Part shown: positions 52,444 to 63,780 of the stretch, one piece after another | Position numbering within the stretch: position 1 is the stretch's first letter | How the letters are laid out: each line of letters starts with the position of its first letter | Assembly (NCBI GenBank): GCA_040772045.1 | Contig: JAXGYV010000001.1 | Location: 248,001-312,000 of the forward strand | DNA from: JAXGYV01 sp040772045 | GTDB taxonomy: Bacteria > Actinomycetota > Thermoleophilia > UBA2241 | Direction of reading: 5' to 3' | Length of the DNA stretch: 64,000 bases | Position numbers and translations under genes: made by a program | The notes under the pieces: generated by a model | Told to the model about the DNA's origin: nothing | The model's database searches: none | The model's input: the letters and a program-made list of their open reading frames with translations, nothing else

Positions 52444-53699
52444 GCGAACCTCCGCCGCAAGACGACCGCCGCGGCGGCGAAGAACACCGCGGCGAACCCG
52501 AGCGCCACGAGTACCGGGAGGAGCACATCCGCCACCCCGCCACCGCGCATGGCCGCGTCCCACCCCTCCAGAATCCAGCCGTTCGGCGTGATGCGCCGCA
52601 ACACCCCGGCCACACCTCCCAGCGTCGCTCCACCGCCGATGAAGTTGCCCCCGATCAGTGCGAGCAGCAAGAAGATACCGGAGCCGATGGCTCCCTGCTG
52701 AGCCAGCGTGCGGGCCAGCGACCCGATGACCATCGCCAAGCCGCTGGCGACCAAACAGCCGACGATGGTCAGCAGCACGACCGACGCGGGGCCGCCCCAG
52801 GCGATGCCGAACAGCAGCCAGCCGGCGAGCAACAGCACGCAGGACTGCACCAGCACGGTCACGAACGACACCAGCAGTTTGCCACCGAGGACGCCGGCCC
52901 GCCGGCCGGGCGTGGTGAACAGGCGCGCCAGCGTCCCCTCCTGCTCTTCTAGCAGAATGGTGCGCGCGGCGTTGGCCGCGCCGAAGAACAAGAAGAGGAC
53001 CATCTGACCCGCCAGCACCTGGCCCGCGACGCCGGGATCTTCGCTAGCCGCCGCGCCGGACAGCCGTGGAGCGCGTTCGTCCAGCGCAACGGTCGCCCCA
53101 CGAGCCGAGGCCGCAAGGGAGGCCGCCGCAGTCGCCGCCGCGGCCTCGGCTAGCCTCGCCGGGTCGTCGACGGCCGGCCGCGCCTCCCGCACCACCTCAG
53201 CAGCCACGGTGGCAGCTCGTCGCGCATCGTCCAACGTCCGCACCATGTTCTCGACCACCCCGGTCACCACACCGGCTCCGATCTGGCTCGCCGGGTCCCG
53301 GTAGATCTCGACGGCCGCGCTCCCCCTGACGCTCCGCGCGGCCGCGCTAAACCCCTCGGGGACGATGACGGCCACGGTAGCTTCGCCATCGTCAACTAAT
53401 CGCCGCGCACGGTCTGCTGTCGCCACCATGCGAGCATCGAGCAGCGACGCGGTTTGGGGCCCGGTGAGGACACCCGCCAAGACGCTGGCCGCCGAGAGCG
53501 CGGGGGCGCCGCCCCCAGTCTTGTCGAGATTAACCACCGCGATCTTCACGGGGTCGAGGTGGAAGCCACTCTGGCCACCGAACGCCAGCCCTAGAAGCGA
53601 CGCCAGCGCCAGCGGCACAGCGATCATCAACGCCACGGCGCTCGGCTGACGGTAAATGGAGCGCAGATCCTTCCAGACTATGGCGAGCACGCGCCGCAT
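52440..53699 (-). CDS. ABC-2 type transporter permease (first of pair)
   Basis: This 419-residue permease is paralogous to its neighbour. It has one N-terminal helix (VALMIAVPLALASLLGLAFGG) and an Ala-rich extracellular segment (residues about 45-235). The C-terminal helices begin at AGQMVLFLFFGAANAARTILLEEQEGTLARLFTT, quoted in part here. EEQEGTLARL is the typical coupling-helix region. 68 bases separate it from the ATPase stop. It probably works with the neighbouring permease. Confidence 0.87.
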   Translation of the reverse strand: MRRVLAIVWKDLRSIYRQPSAVALMIAVPLALASLLGLAFGGQSGFHLDPVKIAVVNLDKTGGGAPALSAASVLAGVLTGPQTASLLDARMVATADRARRLVDDGEATVAVIVPEGFSAAARSVRGSAAVEIYRDPASQIGAGVVTGVVENMVRTLDDARRAATVAAEVVREARPAVDDPARLAEAAAATAAASLAASARGATVALDERAPRLSGAAASEDPGVAGQVLAGQMVLFLFFGAANAARTILLEEQEGTLARLFTTPGRRAGVLGGKLLVSFVTVLVQSCVLLLAGWLLFGIAWGGPASVVLLTIVGCLVASGLAMVIGSLARTLAQQGAIGSGIFLLLALIGGNFIGGGATLGGVAGVLRRITPNGWILEGWDAAMRGGGVADVLLPVLVALGFAAVFFAAAAVVLRRRFA

Positions 53700-53766
53700 C
53701 TTCTGGCTCTCCGCTATACCCGCGCCAGAAAGCGACCGCAGTACGCGTCCATCGGCTCCCTCGCCC

Positions 53767-54717
53767 TCAGTCGCGCAACGCGCGCCCTGTGAGGTGTAAG
53801 AACACGGTCTCCAGATTGGGCTCGACCACGTTCACCGAAGTGATCCTCGCCTCGCAGGCCGCGGCGGCCTCGAACAAGCGCGGCAATGCCTGGTTTGCAT
53901 CTTCAACCAGCAACGTGACGCGCATCTCGTCCTCGTCTACGGTAACACCTCCTACATCGGCAAGGCCGCTCCAGCGTTCCTTGACACGGTCGAGGTGCTT
54001 GTCGACACCCAGCTCGACCTCGGTACGCTCCCCGACCAACTGGACGAGCTGCTCGTGCGTACCCATGGCGACGAGCTTGCCGTGGTCGATGATGCCGATG
54101 CGATCGCTGAGCTCCTGCGCCTCCGCCATGTAGTGCGTGGTGTAGAGGATCGTCATGCCTCGAGCGCGGAGGTCGAGGATGCCGTCGAGGATCGCCCGCC
54201 TACTCTGCGGGTCGATACCTACCGTCGGCTCGTCCAAATACAGCAGACGCGGCGTGTGCAGCAGCGCCACGCCGAGGTTCACCCGCCGCTTCATGCCGCC
54301 CGACAGCTTGTCGATCCGATCGTTCTGGCGGTCTACGAGAGCGATGAGCTCAAGCACCTCGTCGACCCGGCGCCGCAGGTCGGCGCCGGCCAGACCGTAC
54401 ATGGTGCCCCAGAACCGCAGGTTCTCGCGCGCGCTCATGTCGCCGTAGAGAGCGATGTCTTGCGGAACCACACCGATGGTCTCTCTGACCGCCTGCGCCT
54501 CGTGGATGATCGAATGGCCTTCGATGGTGGCGTCGCCGGCGGTTGGGCGCAGCAGGCAGGAGAGCAGCGAGAGGGTCGTGCTCTTCCCCGCGCCGTTGGG
54601 ACCCAGAAGGCTGAAGATCTCGCCGCGTTCGATAGTGAAGGAGACGCGGTCTACGGCGAGCACGCCTTTGGGTGGGTTGTACTGCTTGGTGAGATCTCTG
54701 ACTTCGACGATGCTCAC
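53767..54717 (-). CDS. ABC transporter ATP-binding protein
   Basis: This 316-residue ATPase of the DrrA/CcmA-like class has Walker A LLGPNGAGKSTTLSLLS, Q loop VVPQDIAL, signature KLSGGMKRRVNLGVALLH, Walker B LLYLDEPTVGIDP, and H-loop YTTHYMAEA. A C-terminal domain of about 90 residues carries the DrrA-like regulatory extension. GTG 54717 lies 5 bases after GGAGG; longer frames lack a site. First gene of the exporter operon, divergent from carB. Confidence 0.93.
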   Translation of the reverse strand: MSIVEVRDLTKQYNPPKGVLAVDRVSFTIERGEIFSLLGPNGAGKSTTLSLLSCLLRPTAGDATIEGHSIIHEAQAVRETIGVVPQDIALYGDMSARENLRFWGTMYGLAGADLRRRVDEVLELIALVDRQNDRIDKLSGGMKRRVNLGVALLHTPRLLYLDEPTVGIDPQSRRAILDGILDLRARGMTILYTTHYMAEAQELSDRIGIIDHGKLVAMGTHEQLVQLVGERTEVELGVDKHLDRVKERWSGLADVGGVTVDEDEMRVTLLVEDANQALPRLFEAAAACEARITSVNVVEPNLETVFLHLTGRALRD

Positions 54718-54867
54718 GCCCCCCTCCCCTGAGTGATGCATCTCGTCCGAATATTCCACTGCCCCACCTCGCCGCGACTATATCAGCCTGCCAGCGCCGC
54801 GTATGCACCGATGCAAGAGGTTTCTATATGATGCAGCGGATTGTCAGTTGAGGAGCGAGGAGCATCC

Positions 54868-58068
<3,201 letters not shown>

Positions 58069-58097
58069 CCGTCCGACGGCGACACGAGGAGGCAGCG

Positions 58098-58862
58098 ATG
58101 CAGCCAGTGAGAATCATCCCCTGTCTGGACATGAAGGACGGCCGCGTAGTCAAGGGCGTGCACTTCGTCAATCTCCGCGACGCGGGCGACCCTGTGGAGA
58201 ACGCTCGCTTCTACCAGGAAGAGGGCGCCGACGAACTGGCTATGCTCGACATCGCGGCTACCGTAGAGGGCCGCAAGACTCGTCTTGAATGGGCCCGCAA
58301 GGTAGCCGCCGTCCTCACCGTGCCGCTCACCGTCGGCGGCGGCGTCTCTTCCCTCGACGACATGGAGGCGCTCTTCGCGGCAGGCGTCGGCAAAGTCTCC
58401 ATGAACAGCGCCGTGGTGAAGCGGCCGGAGCTCCTCGCCGAGGGCGTCGCGGCTTTCGGCTCAGACCGCATGGTGGTCGCCATCGACGGCCGTCGCAATC
58501 AGGCTATGCCCTCGGGCTTCGAAGTGGTGGTCAGCGGCGGCCAGCGCGGCACCGGTCTCGACTGCGTCGCATGGGCCAAGCGCTGCGAAGAGCTCGGCGC
58601 GGGTCAGATCCTGCCGACGAGCATGGATGGCGACGGTACGCTCGCCGGCTACGACATCCCCTTTACCAAAGCCATCGCCGCGGCCGTCTCGCTCCCCGTG
58701 ATCGCCTCGGGCGGAGCGGGTACACTCGAGCACTTCTTCGAGGCCGTAGAGCAGGCCGGCGTGGCCGCGCTGCTCGCGGCCTCCGTATTCCACTTCCGTA
58801 CCTTGAAGATCCGCCAGGTCAAGGAGTACTTGGCCGCGCGCGGCGTACCGGTAGTCCTGTAG
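58098..58862 (+). CDS. hisF: Imidazole glycerol phosphate synthase cyclase subunit
   Basis: HisF closes the imidazole ring in histidine synthesis, with ammonia from HisH. The 254-residue barrel contains the catalytic aspartate in RIIPCLDMKDGRVVKG, the second in VVAIDGRRNQ, LTVGGGVSS, and LPTSMDGDGTLAGYD. The HGG of most HisF loops reads SGGQRGTG. ATG 58098 has GAGGAGG upstream. It stands apart from other his genes, 29 bases after carB, so probably co-transcribed with carB. Confidence 0.94.
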   Translation: MQPVRIIPCLDMKDGRVVKGVHFVNLRDAGDPVENARFYQEEGADELAMLDIAATVEGRKTRLEWARKVAAVLTVPLTVGGGVSSLDDMEALFAAGVGKVSMNSAVVKRPELLAEGVAAFGSDRMVVAIDGRRNQAMPSGFEVVVSGGQRGTGLDCVAWAKRCEELGAGQILPTSMDGDGTLAGYDIPFTKAIAAAVSLPVIASGGAGTLEHFFEAVEQAGVAALLAASVFHFRTLKIRQVKEYLAARGVPVVL

Positions 58863-58892
58863 CCGCGCGCGGCGCGGCGGCGCGACGATGCT

Positions 58893-59825
58893 CTACGCGA
58901 CGTCGCGACGTCGCAACCAGCTCGCGGCGGCCATGCTCGCACGCGCACCCTCGCCGGCGGCGATGATGATCTGCTTGCCGTAGTCGTCGGTCACATCGCC
59001 GGCGGCGAAGATCCCGGGCTGGCTCGTCATGTTGTCGCGCGCCACTACGATCTCCCCGCGCTCGTTCGTCTGTACGATGCCGCCGGTGAACTCGTCCGGA
59101 GGGATGAATCCGCGCTCGATGAACACCGCGGCGACTGCTCGCCGCTCCTCCGTTTGCGCCGCGTCCCGCAGCAGCACCGCCTCGACGGTATCGGCGCCTT
59201 CGATGGCGACCACGTTCCAGCCGATGTGTTGTTCGATGCGCGGATCCGCCTCGAGCTTGCGCAGCAACTCCTCCGGCGCCCGCAGCGGCCGCTGACTCAC
59301 GAGCGTCACCTGGCATTCAAGGCGTGAGAGCTGCAGCGCCGCCTCGGCGGCGGCTTCGCCGGGCCCCACGACAGCCACGGGATGGCCGCGGAAGAACGCA
59401 CCGTCACAGGTCGCGCAGAAGGAGACACCGCGGCCCACCAGCTCCTTCTCCCCCGGCACCGCCAACCGTGCGGCCGCCCTGCCGCTGGCGATGATCACGG
59501 CACGAGCCTGGAGGCTCGTGCCCTCCTGTGTAAAGACCTCGAACAGGTCGCCGCTCGGGACAACCGCGTTCACGTACTCGCCCTCGTAGCAGTCGACGGG
59601 GAAGCGGCGTACGTGCTCGCGAAACTGGCGTACCAGCTCGCTCCCGGCGATCAGCTGAAAGCCGAGGTAGTTCTCCACCTTGCTCGCCCACTGCGCTTGT
59701 CCGCCAACCTCCCCGGCAACTACCGCGGTGGACAGCGCGAGTCGAGCCGCGTAGACAGCCGCGGTGAGCCCGGCTGGGCCACCGCCGATGATGAGCACAT
59801 CGTAGGGTCCTTCGTGTGTCCTCAC
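58893..59825 (-). CDS. Thioredoxin reductase-like flavoprotein
   Basis: This 310-residue protein has FAD motif DVLIIGGGPAGLTAAVYAAR, GGQAQWASKVENYLGF, the redox pair in FCATCDGAFFRGH, and the C-terminal FAD site PGIFAAGDVTDDYGKQIIIAAGEG. The NADPH region reads VVGPGEAAAEAA and TLVSQRPLRAPEEL. It lacks the HRRxxxR block that grips the 2'-phosphate in NADPH-dependent TrxB. The electron donor may therefore differ (NADH, ferredoxin or a deazaflavin). GTG 59825 is the family start; longer frames lack motifs. Divergent from the 60197-60725 pair. Confidence 0.9.
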   Translation of the reverse strand: MRTHEGPYDVLIIGGGPAGLTAAVYAARLALSTAVVAGEVGGQAQWASKVENYLGFQLIAGSELVRQFREHVRRFPVDCYEGEYVNAVVPSGDLFEVFTQEGTSLQARAVIIASGRAAARLAVPGEKELVGRGVSFCATCDGAFFRGHPVAVVGPGEAAAEAALQLSRLECQVTLVSQRPLRAPEELLRKLEADPRIEQHIGWNVVAIEGADTVEAVLLRDAAQTEERRAVAAVFIERGFIPPDEFTGGIVQTNERGEIVVARDNMTSQPGIFAAGDVTDDYGKQIIIAAGEGARASMAAASWLRRRDVA

Positions 59826-60154
59826 GTTCGTCTCGCCCCTTCCGAATGGCGCGCACAGACAGTCCACGTGCGCCGCGCACGCCCACGTCCCCGCCTCGGA
59901 ATGCTCAGCTCGCAACCGCGTCCGCAGGGACGGATCGATCTCCTTACGCGACTCCCTATACCCAGCGGTGCCGCCCTCCGCACACCGCTGCCGTCAACCA
60001 GCTTCGCGCGCGAGGGCCGAAACTCCGAGATGCCCGCGAGGAGAAAACTAGACAGAGGCTGCAGGGACTGCCTCGCGTTCTTGACGAGAGACGAGATGGA
60101 GCCCGACCGTGGGATCCCCAACGCCGCATGCTTCTCTGTGCGAAATACCACCCG

Positions 60155-60160
60155 TAGAAT
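60155..60160 (+). promoter_or_regulatory. Candidate -10 for the 60197 gene
   Basis: TAGAAT lies 36 bases before the GTG. A weak TTCTCT sits 17 bases upstream of it. The rest of the 371-base divergent gap (59826-60196) shows no gene. Confidence 0.4.
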
Positions 60161-60196
60161 CCAAGACGTACGCCAAAGCTCTCGGAGAGGAGTAGC

Positions 60197-60481
60197 GTGT
60201 CAGTACAGGTGATCATCCCGTTCACGACCGACGACTACCCCAAATGGAAGGAGATCTTTGACGAGTACTCGCGGGCTCGCGTGGGTTGGGGCGCGGAGGG
60301 CTACGTCATCTACCGCGGGGTCGACCAGCCCAACGCGGTCATCGTAACCCACCACTTCGCCGACCGCGACGGCGCCCAGCGCTTCGTCGAGGACCCGTCG
60401 ATCCGTGCCGCCGTACGTCACTGGAACGAGGAGGAACTGCCGGAGATGCACATCTACGAGGAAGTCGACCGGCTCTTCTAA
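60197..60481 (+). CDS. Small dimeric alpha/beta-barrel (ABM-like) protein
   Basis: This 94-residue protein has the shape of the antibiotic-biosynthesis-monooxygenase-like fold: QVIIPFTTDDYPKWKEIFDEY, YVIYRGVDQPNAVIVTHHF, then a helix DGAQRFVEDPSIRAAVRH and a final strand. Such proteins are dimers acting on quinones, haem or unknown ligands. No catalytic residues are diagnostic. GTG 60197 has GAGGAG 4 bases upstream. Confidence 0.65.
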   Translation: MSVQVIIPFTTDDYPKWKEIFDEYSRARVGWGAEGYVIYRGVDQPNAVIVTHHFADRDGAQRFVEDPSIRAAVRHWNEEELPEMHIYEEVDRLF

Positions 60482-60563
60482 CCGGCGAGCTCACCGTGGG
60501 AGCATATCCGGCTCCTCCGCGGAGAGGCCGCGGAGACAAGGAGATTCTAAGGAGGCATGCCCG

Positions 60564-60725
60564 ATGACGGGTTGTAGCGAGATGAAGCTCGGCGAGATTT
60601 ACGTCTGCCAGAGCTGCGGACTCGAGCTCCAAGTTGTCAAAGCTTGCGCAGACCAGGAAGAAGGAGCCTGCGCCTGTACGGAAGCGATCGTCTGCTGCGG
60701 ACAGCCCATGGTGGCGAAGAAGTAG
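60564..60725 (+). CDS. Desulforedoxin-like small iron-binding protein
   Basis: This 53-residue protein has GEIYVCQSCGLELQVVK and the C-terminal EAIVCCGQPMVAKK, like desulforedoxin (Cys-X2-Cys and Cys-Cys) binding one FeS4 centre. Its middle adds CADQEEGACAC, so it has extra cysteines that could alter the site. ATG 60564 has AAGGAGG 8 bases upstream; ATG 60582 is possible. It follows the ABM-like gene by 82 bases. Too short for many gene finders. Confidence 0.78.
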   Translation: MTGCSEMKLGEIYVCQSCGLELQVVKACADQEEGACACTEAIVCCGQPMVAKK

Positions 60726-60746
60726 AGAAGCGCGGCGACGCGCGGC

Positions 60747-60778
60747 GGCCTCCGCCGGTACACGGGCCGGCGGAGGCC
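60747..60778. terminator. Perfect hairpin between convergent genes
   Basis: Arms GGCCTCCGCCGG (60747-60758) and CCGGCGGAGGCC (60767-60778) form a perfect 12-bp stem with an 8-base loop. It is flanked by the ends of the desulforedoxin-like gene and the methyltransferase, so probably a two-way terminator, though without T-runs. Confidence 0.6.
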
Positions 60779-60793
60779 CGCGCCGCTAAAGAG

Positions 60794-61549
60794 TCAGTCT
60801 CCACCCTTCCGCATTACGAAGAAGGCGTAGCCGTACTGGTCGGAGTACCGCCGGAACATCGAGATCTCGCGCTCCGCGTTCTCCGCGACCGCGTTCGCGA
60901 TGGGATCGCCTCGATGAACGGCTCGGAACCTGTCGATATTCCTCTGGAGAGGGTCGTAGTAATCACGCCACCACGCGGAGGCTGGAACCATGAAGTCGCC
61001 CACGAGGACGTATCCAGCCCTTGCGATGGCTTCGCGGTTCGCGGCAAGGCTCCGAACCGGCGGGTACTCCGCCACTAACCACTCACAGCACTCCCGCGGC
61101 GGATCGGCCTTCAGCCAACAGAGCTCAGATACAGCCAGATGCCCATCCGCTCGCAGGAGTTCGCGCCACGCCTCGAGGCCCGCGTCGAACCCGATGATGA
61201 AGATCGCGCCTTCGCACCAGAGCACGTCGAACCGCTGCCCGGAAAACTCCAGCCGATGCATGTCCTGCACGACACCCCGGACGCGGCTCGCAAAGCCAAG
61301 TCGAGCCGCGGATGCATTGAGCTCGTCGATGAATGGCGGATGGAAGTCGACTGCCACGATGTTCGCGGACGTGAGCCTGGCGAGCTCCAGCGTCTGCGCC
61401 CCTGTCCCCGAACCGATGTCCAGAATGCGAGCCCCAGGGCCGAGAGGCGGCAGCAGAGAGAGCGCCCGAGCCGTGCACTCCGCATCACCCGGCCCCTGAC
61501 GTGGCAGCCCCGAGAACAACTCGAAGAACAGCTCCATCCCGCCGCCCAT
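60794..61549 (-). CDS. Class I SAM-dependent methyltransferase
   Basis: This 251-residue protein has motif I ARILDIGSGTGAQTLELA, motif II-like NIVAVDFHPPFIDEL, and VVQDMHRLEFSGQRFDVLWCEGAIF. The C-terminal half includes a Trp/Tyr-rich lid (SAWWRDYYDPLQRNID). Substrate is not evident. ATG 61549 shares a base with the SRPBCC stop (TGATG); GTG 61552 or ATG 61537 are alternatives. Operon with the SRPBCC gene. Confidence 0.85.
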   Translation of the reverse strand: MGGGMELFFELFSGLPRQGPGDAECTARALSLLPPLGPGARILDIGSGTGAQTLELARLTSANIVAVDFHPPFIDELNASAARLGFASRVRGVVQDMHRLEFSGQRFDVLWCEGAIFIIGFDAGLEAWRELLRADGHLAVSELCWLKADPPRECCEWLVAEYPPVRSLAANREAIARAGYVLVGDFMVPASAWWRDYYDPLQRNIDRFRAVHRGDPIANAVAENAEREISMFRRYSDQYGYAFFVMRKGGD

Positions 61550-61986
61550 CACTCATCGCACTCTAGATACCGCTTGAGCTGCGACCAGATGCGATTCTCC
61601 TGCCGACGCCCCATCCAGAGCAAAAGAGGCGTGGCCATCCTGAGGGCGCCACTCGGCTTGATGTCCCACACCCAGCGCATGCGTGTGGAATCGCCGCTCG
61701 CCGTGAAGGTCAGTTCGCCGACGGTGACGATTCCCAAGAAGGACGAGCGCGAACCCAAGCGGACAGGCCGCTCGAAGGCGATGAGCTCGAGCAGGACGGG
61801 AACCGTGTGCCCCCCGGCCTTCACCTGAGCGCGGAACTGCGTGCCGAGCCCGATGGGGCCAGGCGAGAGCTGGTCCACTGAAACCATCTGAGGGTTGTAG
61901 CGCGGCTCGTTGTGCTCGTCGGAGACGAAGTCGAAGACCTCCGCAACGGGTCGCCCGATGACGATCTCACCTTCGACGCGGGCCAT
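61549..61986 (-). CDS. SRPBCC (polyketide-cyclase/START-like) protein
   Basis: This 145-residue protein starts ARVEGEIVIGRPVAEVFDFVSDEHNEPRYNPQM, quoted here in part and typical of SRPBCC lipid-binding folds, with RMRWVWDIKPSG later. These are ligand-binding pockets of unknown cargo. ATG 61986 has AGGAGG 5 bases upstream. It is coupled to the following methyltransferase. The 216-base gap upstream includes a CCTCTCGAGAGG palindrome (62147-62158) of unknown role. Confidence 0.78.
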   Translation of the reverse strand: MARVEGEIVIGRPVAEVFDFVSDEHNEPRYNPQMVSVDQLSPGPIGLGTQFRAQVKAGGHTVPVLLELIAFERPVRLGSRSSFLGIVTVGELTFTASGDSTRMRWVWDIKPSGALRMATPLLLWMGRRQENRIWSQLKRYLECDE

Positions 61987-62202
61987 GTGAGCCTCCTGTC
62001 GAATCGGCGTCCCTGGGTCGCCACACGAACATCCGCGTGCAACCGGCAGGTACAACCACGTCCATCATCGATACCGCTGCTCTATCACGTCGTGCGCGCT
62101 AGCGACCGCGCGCGGCTTGCGCACCGCATGGCCGGCGAAGACGCGGCCTCTCGAGAGGTCGTCGACACTCCGACATCATCAGCTTGATGCGCCTGCTCGA
62201 AG

Positions 62203-62538
62203 TCACCAGAACTTCCACCACGGACGTTTGGCGGCGCGCTCGCACTCCGCGAGCTCCTCCTCGGTCAGCTCGTAGGGCTCGCGACCGGCCCACTCCCCCC
62301 ACTCAGCGTCCACGTTGTAAATGACTTCGCAGTCGCAGTAGCCACCATGCTCCTGCAGCCAGCGGATGACAGGTTCCTTGGGGATGCCTCGGTCAACCAG
62401 GAACGCCTCCGTCTCACGGAAGGTGTGAGCGCACGGCTCCAGACCCGGTCGGTCGAGGTGGTCGAACAGCGCGCGCAGATCCTCCTTGGTTAAGGGGAGA
62501 GCGGCGATGTCCTCAGCGGACGGGAACTCGTCTTCCAT
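62203..62538 (-). CDS. DUF2695 protein
   Basis: This 111-residue protein contains LFDHLDRPGLEPCAHTFRET and VIRWLQEHGGYCDCEVIYNV, the DUF2695 signature with CDC. The end is aromatic-rich (RPWWKFW). Function unknown; the Cys-His set might bind a metal. ATG 62538 has GGAGG 4 bases upstream; an ATG 15 bases earlier is less likely. Confidence 0.78.
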   Translation of the reverse strand: MEDEFPSAEDIAALPLTKEDLRALFDHLDRPGLEPCAHTFRETEAFLVDRGIPKEPVIRWLQEHGGYCDCEVIYNVDAEWGEWAGREPYELTEEELAECERAAKRPWWKFW

Positions 62539-62696
62539 CTGTCCTCCCAACATCCGGTACGCAATACGTGCTAGTTGGAGCTGGAGTTGCCGTATTCCTT
62601 TGACACTATCTTGCTGCTTCTTTTACTTCGCGGTAATTTACAATGCTTTCCCCATTTCAGGCCACATCCTGTAGTTGTTGAACCCGATACCGATGC

Positions 62697-62820
62697 GGGC
62701 TCAGATAGGTCGAACGCTCGGTGCGGCCAGTCCGTGCCGGACCAGACGATCCATTCCCGAGTCGCCGCCCGCGCTTCCGCGAAGTCGGCGAAGTTGTACT
62801 GCCAGACACACCTCTCGGCT
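62697..62820 (-). pseudogene. Possible transposase/integrase C-terminal remnant
   Basis: On the minus strand the frame YNFADFAEARAATREWI followed by DWPHRAFDLSEP resembles the end of rve-type transposases (FA..AEARAAI..WI..YN..RPH..L...P). The typical Tyr-Asn is replaced, no catalytic DDE or start is present, and the flanks 62571-62690 are relatively AT-rich. Probably an old insertion-sequence fragment; no terminal repeats seen. Confidence 0.4.
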
Positions 62821-62976
62821 GATGCCGGGGAGTTCGTCGCCGAAGACGCTCGGAGCTCCCAGATCACGTGAAAAGAGGAGACTTTCAGGTGGCCACAGAC
62901 GGAGACTTTGTCATGACCCTGGACACCGGACAGATCCAACCGGGTTGTCAGATTGATGCGTTTGTTCGGTGGCCTC

Positions 62977-63318
62977 TCACGGTCCGGTCCCCGACTCGGT
63001 TACCCGCCAAGGCAGTAGCGATGACGATCGTTTGATCATCAGGAAACGAACCCTCGGTCCCGCTGGTTCGCCGGTGGAATCACGAAAGGCGTCGTTGTAG
63101 TTCACTTGGAGAAGTACACCATGAGTCCGGTCAGACGACGGCGGGGTGGCATCTTCAATCACGAGATGAGTTCGCCACGGCCGCCACGTCTGCACATAGG
63201 CAACCGCCTTCGGGCCGAAGTAGCCCGACCAGAGCGGAAACGCGAGTACCAGCAGCACGAAGACCACAATGGCCGAGACCGCAATACGCCGTCGCAACTG
63301 CTTCCGATTGCCCCGCAC
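62977..63318 (-). CDS. Hypothetical single-pass membrane protein
   Basis: This 113-residue frame begins VRGNRKQLRRRIAVSAIVV with a membrane helix (about 11-30, AVSAIVVFVLLVLAFPLW). A polar outer part follows (YFGPKAVAYVQTWRPWRTHL, GVLLQVNYNDAFRD). The positive start then hydrophobic run suggests type II orientation. No family recognised. GTG 63318 has GAGGGG 6 bases upstream. A longer frame reads through the DUF5063 remnant out of phase and is rejected. Confidence 0.5.
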   Translation of the reverse strand: MRGNRKQLRRRIAVSAIVVFVLLVLAFPLWSGYFGPKAVAYVQTWRPWRTHLVIEDATPPSSDRTHGVLLQVNYNDAFRDSTGEPAGPRVRFLMIKRSSSLLPWRVTESGTGP

Positions 63319-63407
63319 AGTCACCCCCTCACTTACTCGCCGAACATTGAGCAGATGAACAGCAACTCGCAGAGTTGTCCGACTCGACGTACTTGCTAGG
63401 CGCTGCG

Positions 63408-63653
63408 CTAGCACCTTCCTCCCCGTCGTCTCCCTCGCTCCGCCCGTGGTGCCGATGAGCGAATGATAGCCCGAACCGCGTCGATGGCGTGATGGCCCCA
63501 GTGAGAGAAGAAGTCGAAGCGCCACTGCCAGGTCACAGAGTACAATACTCCCCCGCGGCACTCGAACACAGCCTGGGGTCCCGGGCTTAAGTCACAGCAG
63601 ATGGCAGCGAGACCATCGGCGAGCGTACCGTTCAGAGGTCGTCGGTCTTGAGC
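63408..63653 (-). pseudogene. DUF5063 C-terminal remnant
   Basis: On the minus strand the frame TLADGLAAICCDLSPG then TWQWRFDFFSHWGHHAIDAV matches the DUF5063 core (LADDLADIY.DL and WEWRFSFESHWG.HA..AL). The N-terminal half of the family is missing, no ATG/GTG/TTG precedes it in frame, and it overlaps the XRE stub by about 20 bases. Likely a decayed gene. Confidence 0.55.
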
Positions 63654-63730
63654 TCATCCGATGCGGGCAGCTCCAGGTCGGCGAAAACGGTGCCGCTGCT
63701 GCGGGCGTGTTCAGATTCTGTGCGGTTCAC
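63632..63730 (-). pseudogene. Truncated XRE-family antitoxin N terminus
   Basis: A 32-codon frame from GTG 63730 ends ARSSGTVFADLELPASDEL then stops. This matches the start of HigA-like XRE antitoxins (SSGNVFADLG.P.AEEL). The helix-turn-helix is gone. AAGGGACC precedes the start. It runs into the DUF5063 remnant, suggesting a deletion joined two genes. Confidence 0.5.
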
Positions 63731-63780
63731 GGTTAGGTCCCTTTCGGGCGCTACGCTGCTCTGGAGCTGGCGGGCAACTG

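Noticed and set aside
62147..62158. CCTCTCGAGAGG palindrome as an operator
   Set aside because: A 12-base perfect palindrome without a spacer is plausible by chance in GC-rich DNA and has no second copy or clear promoter beside it.
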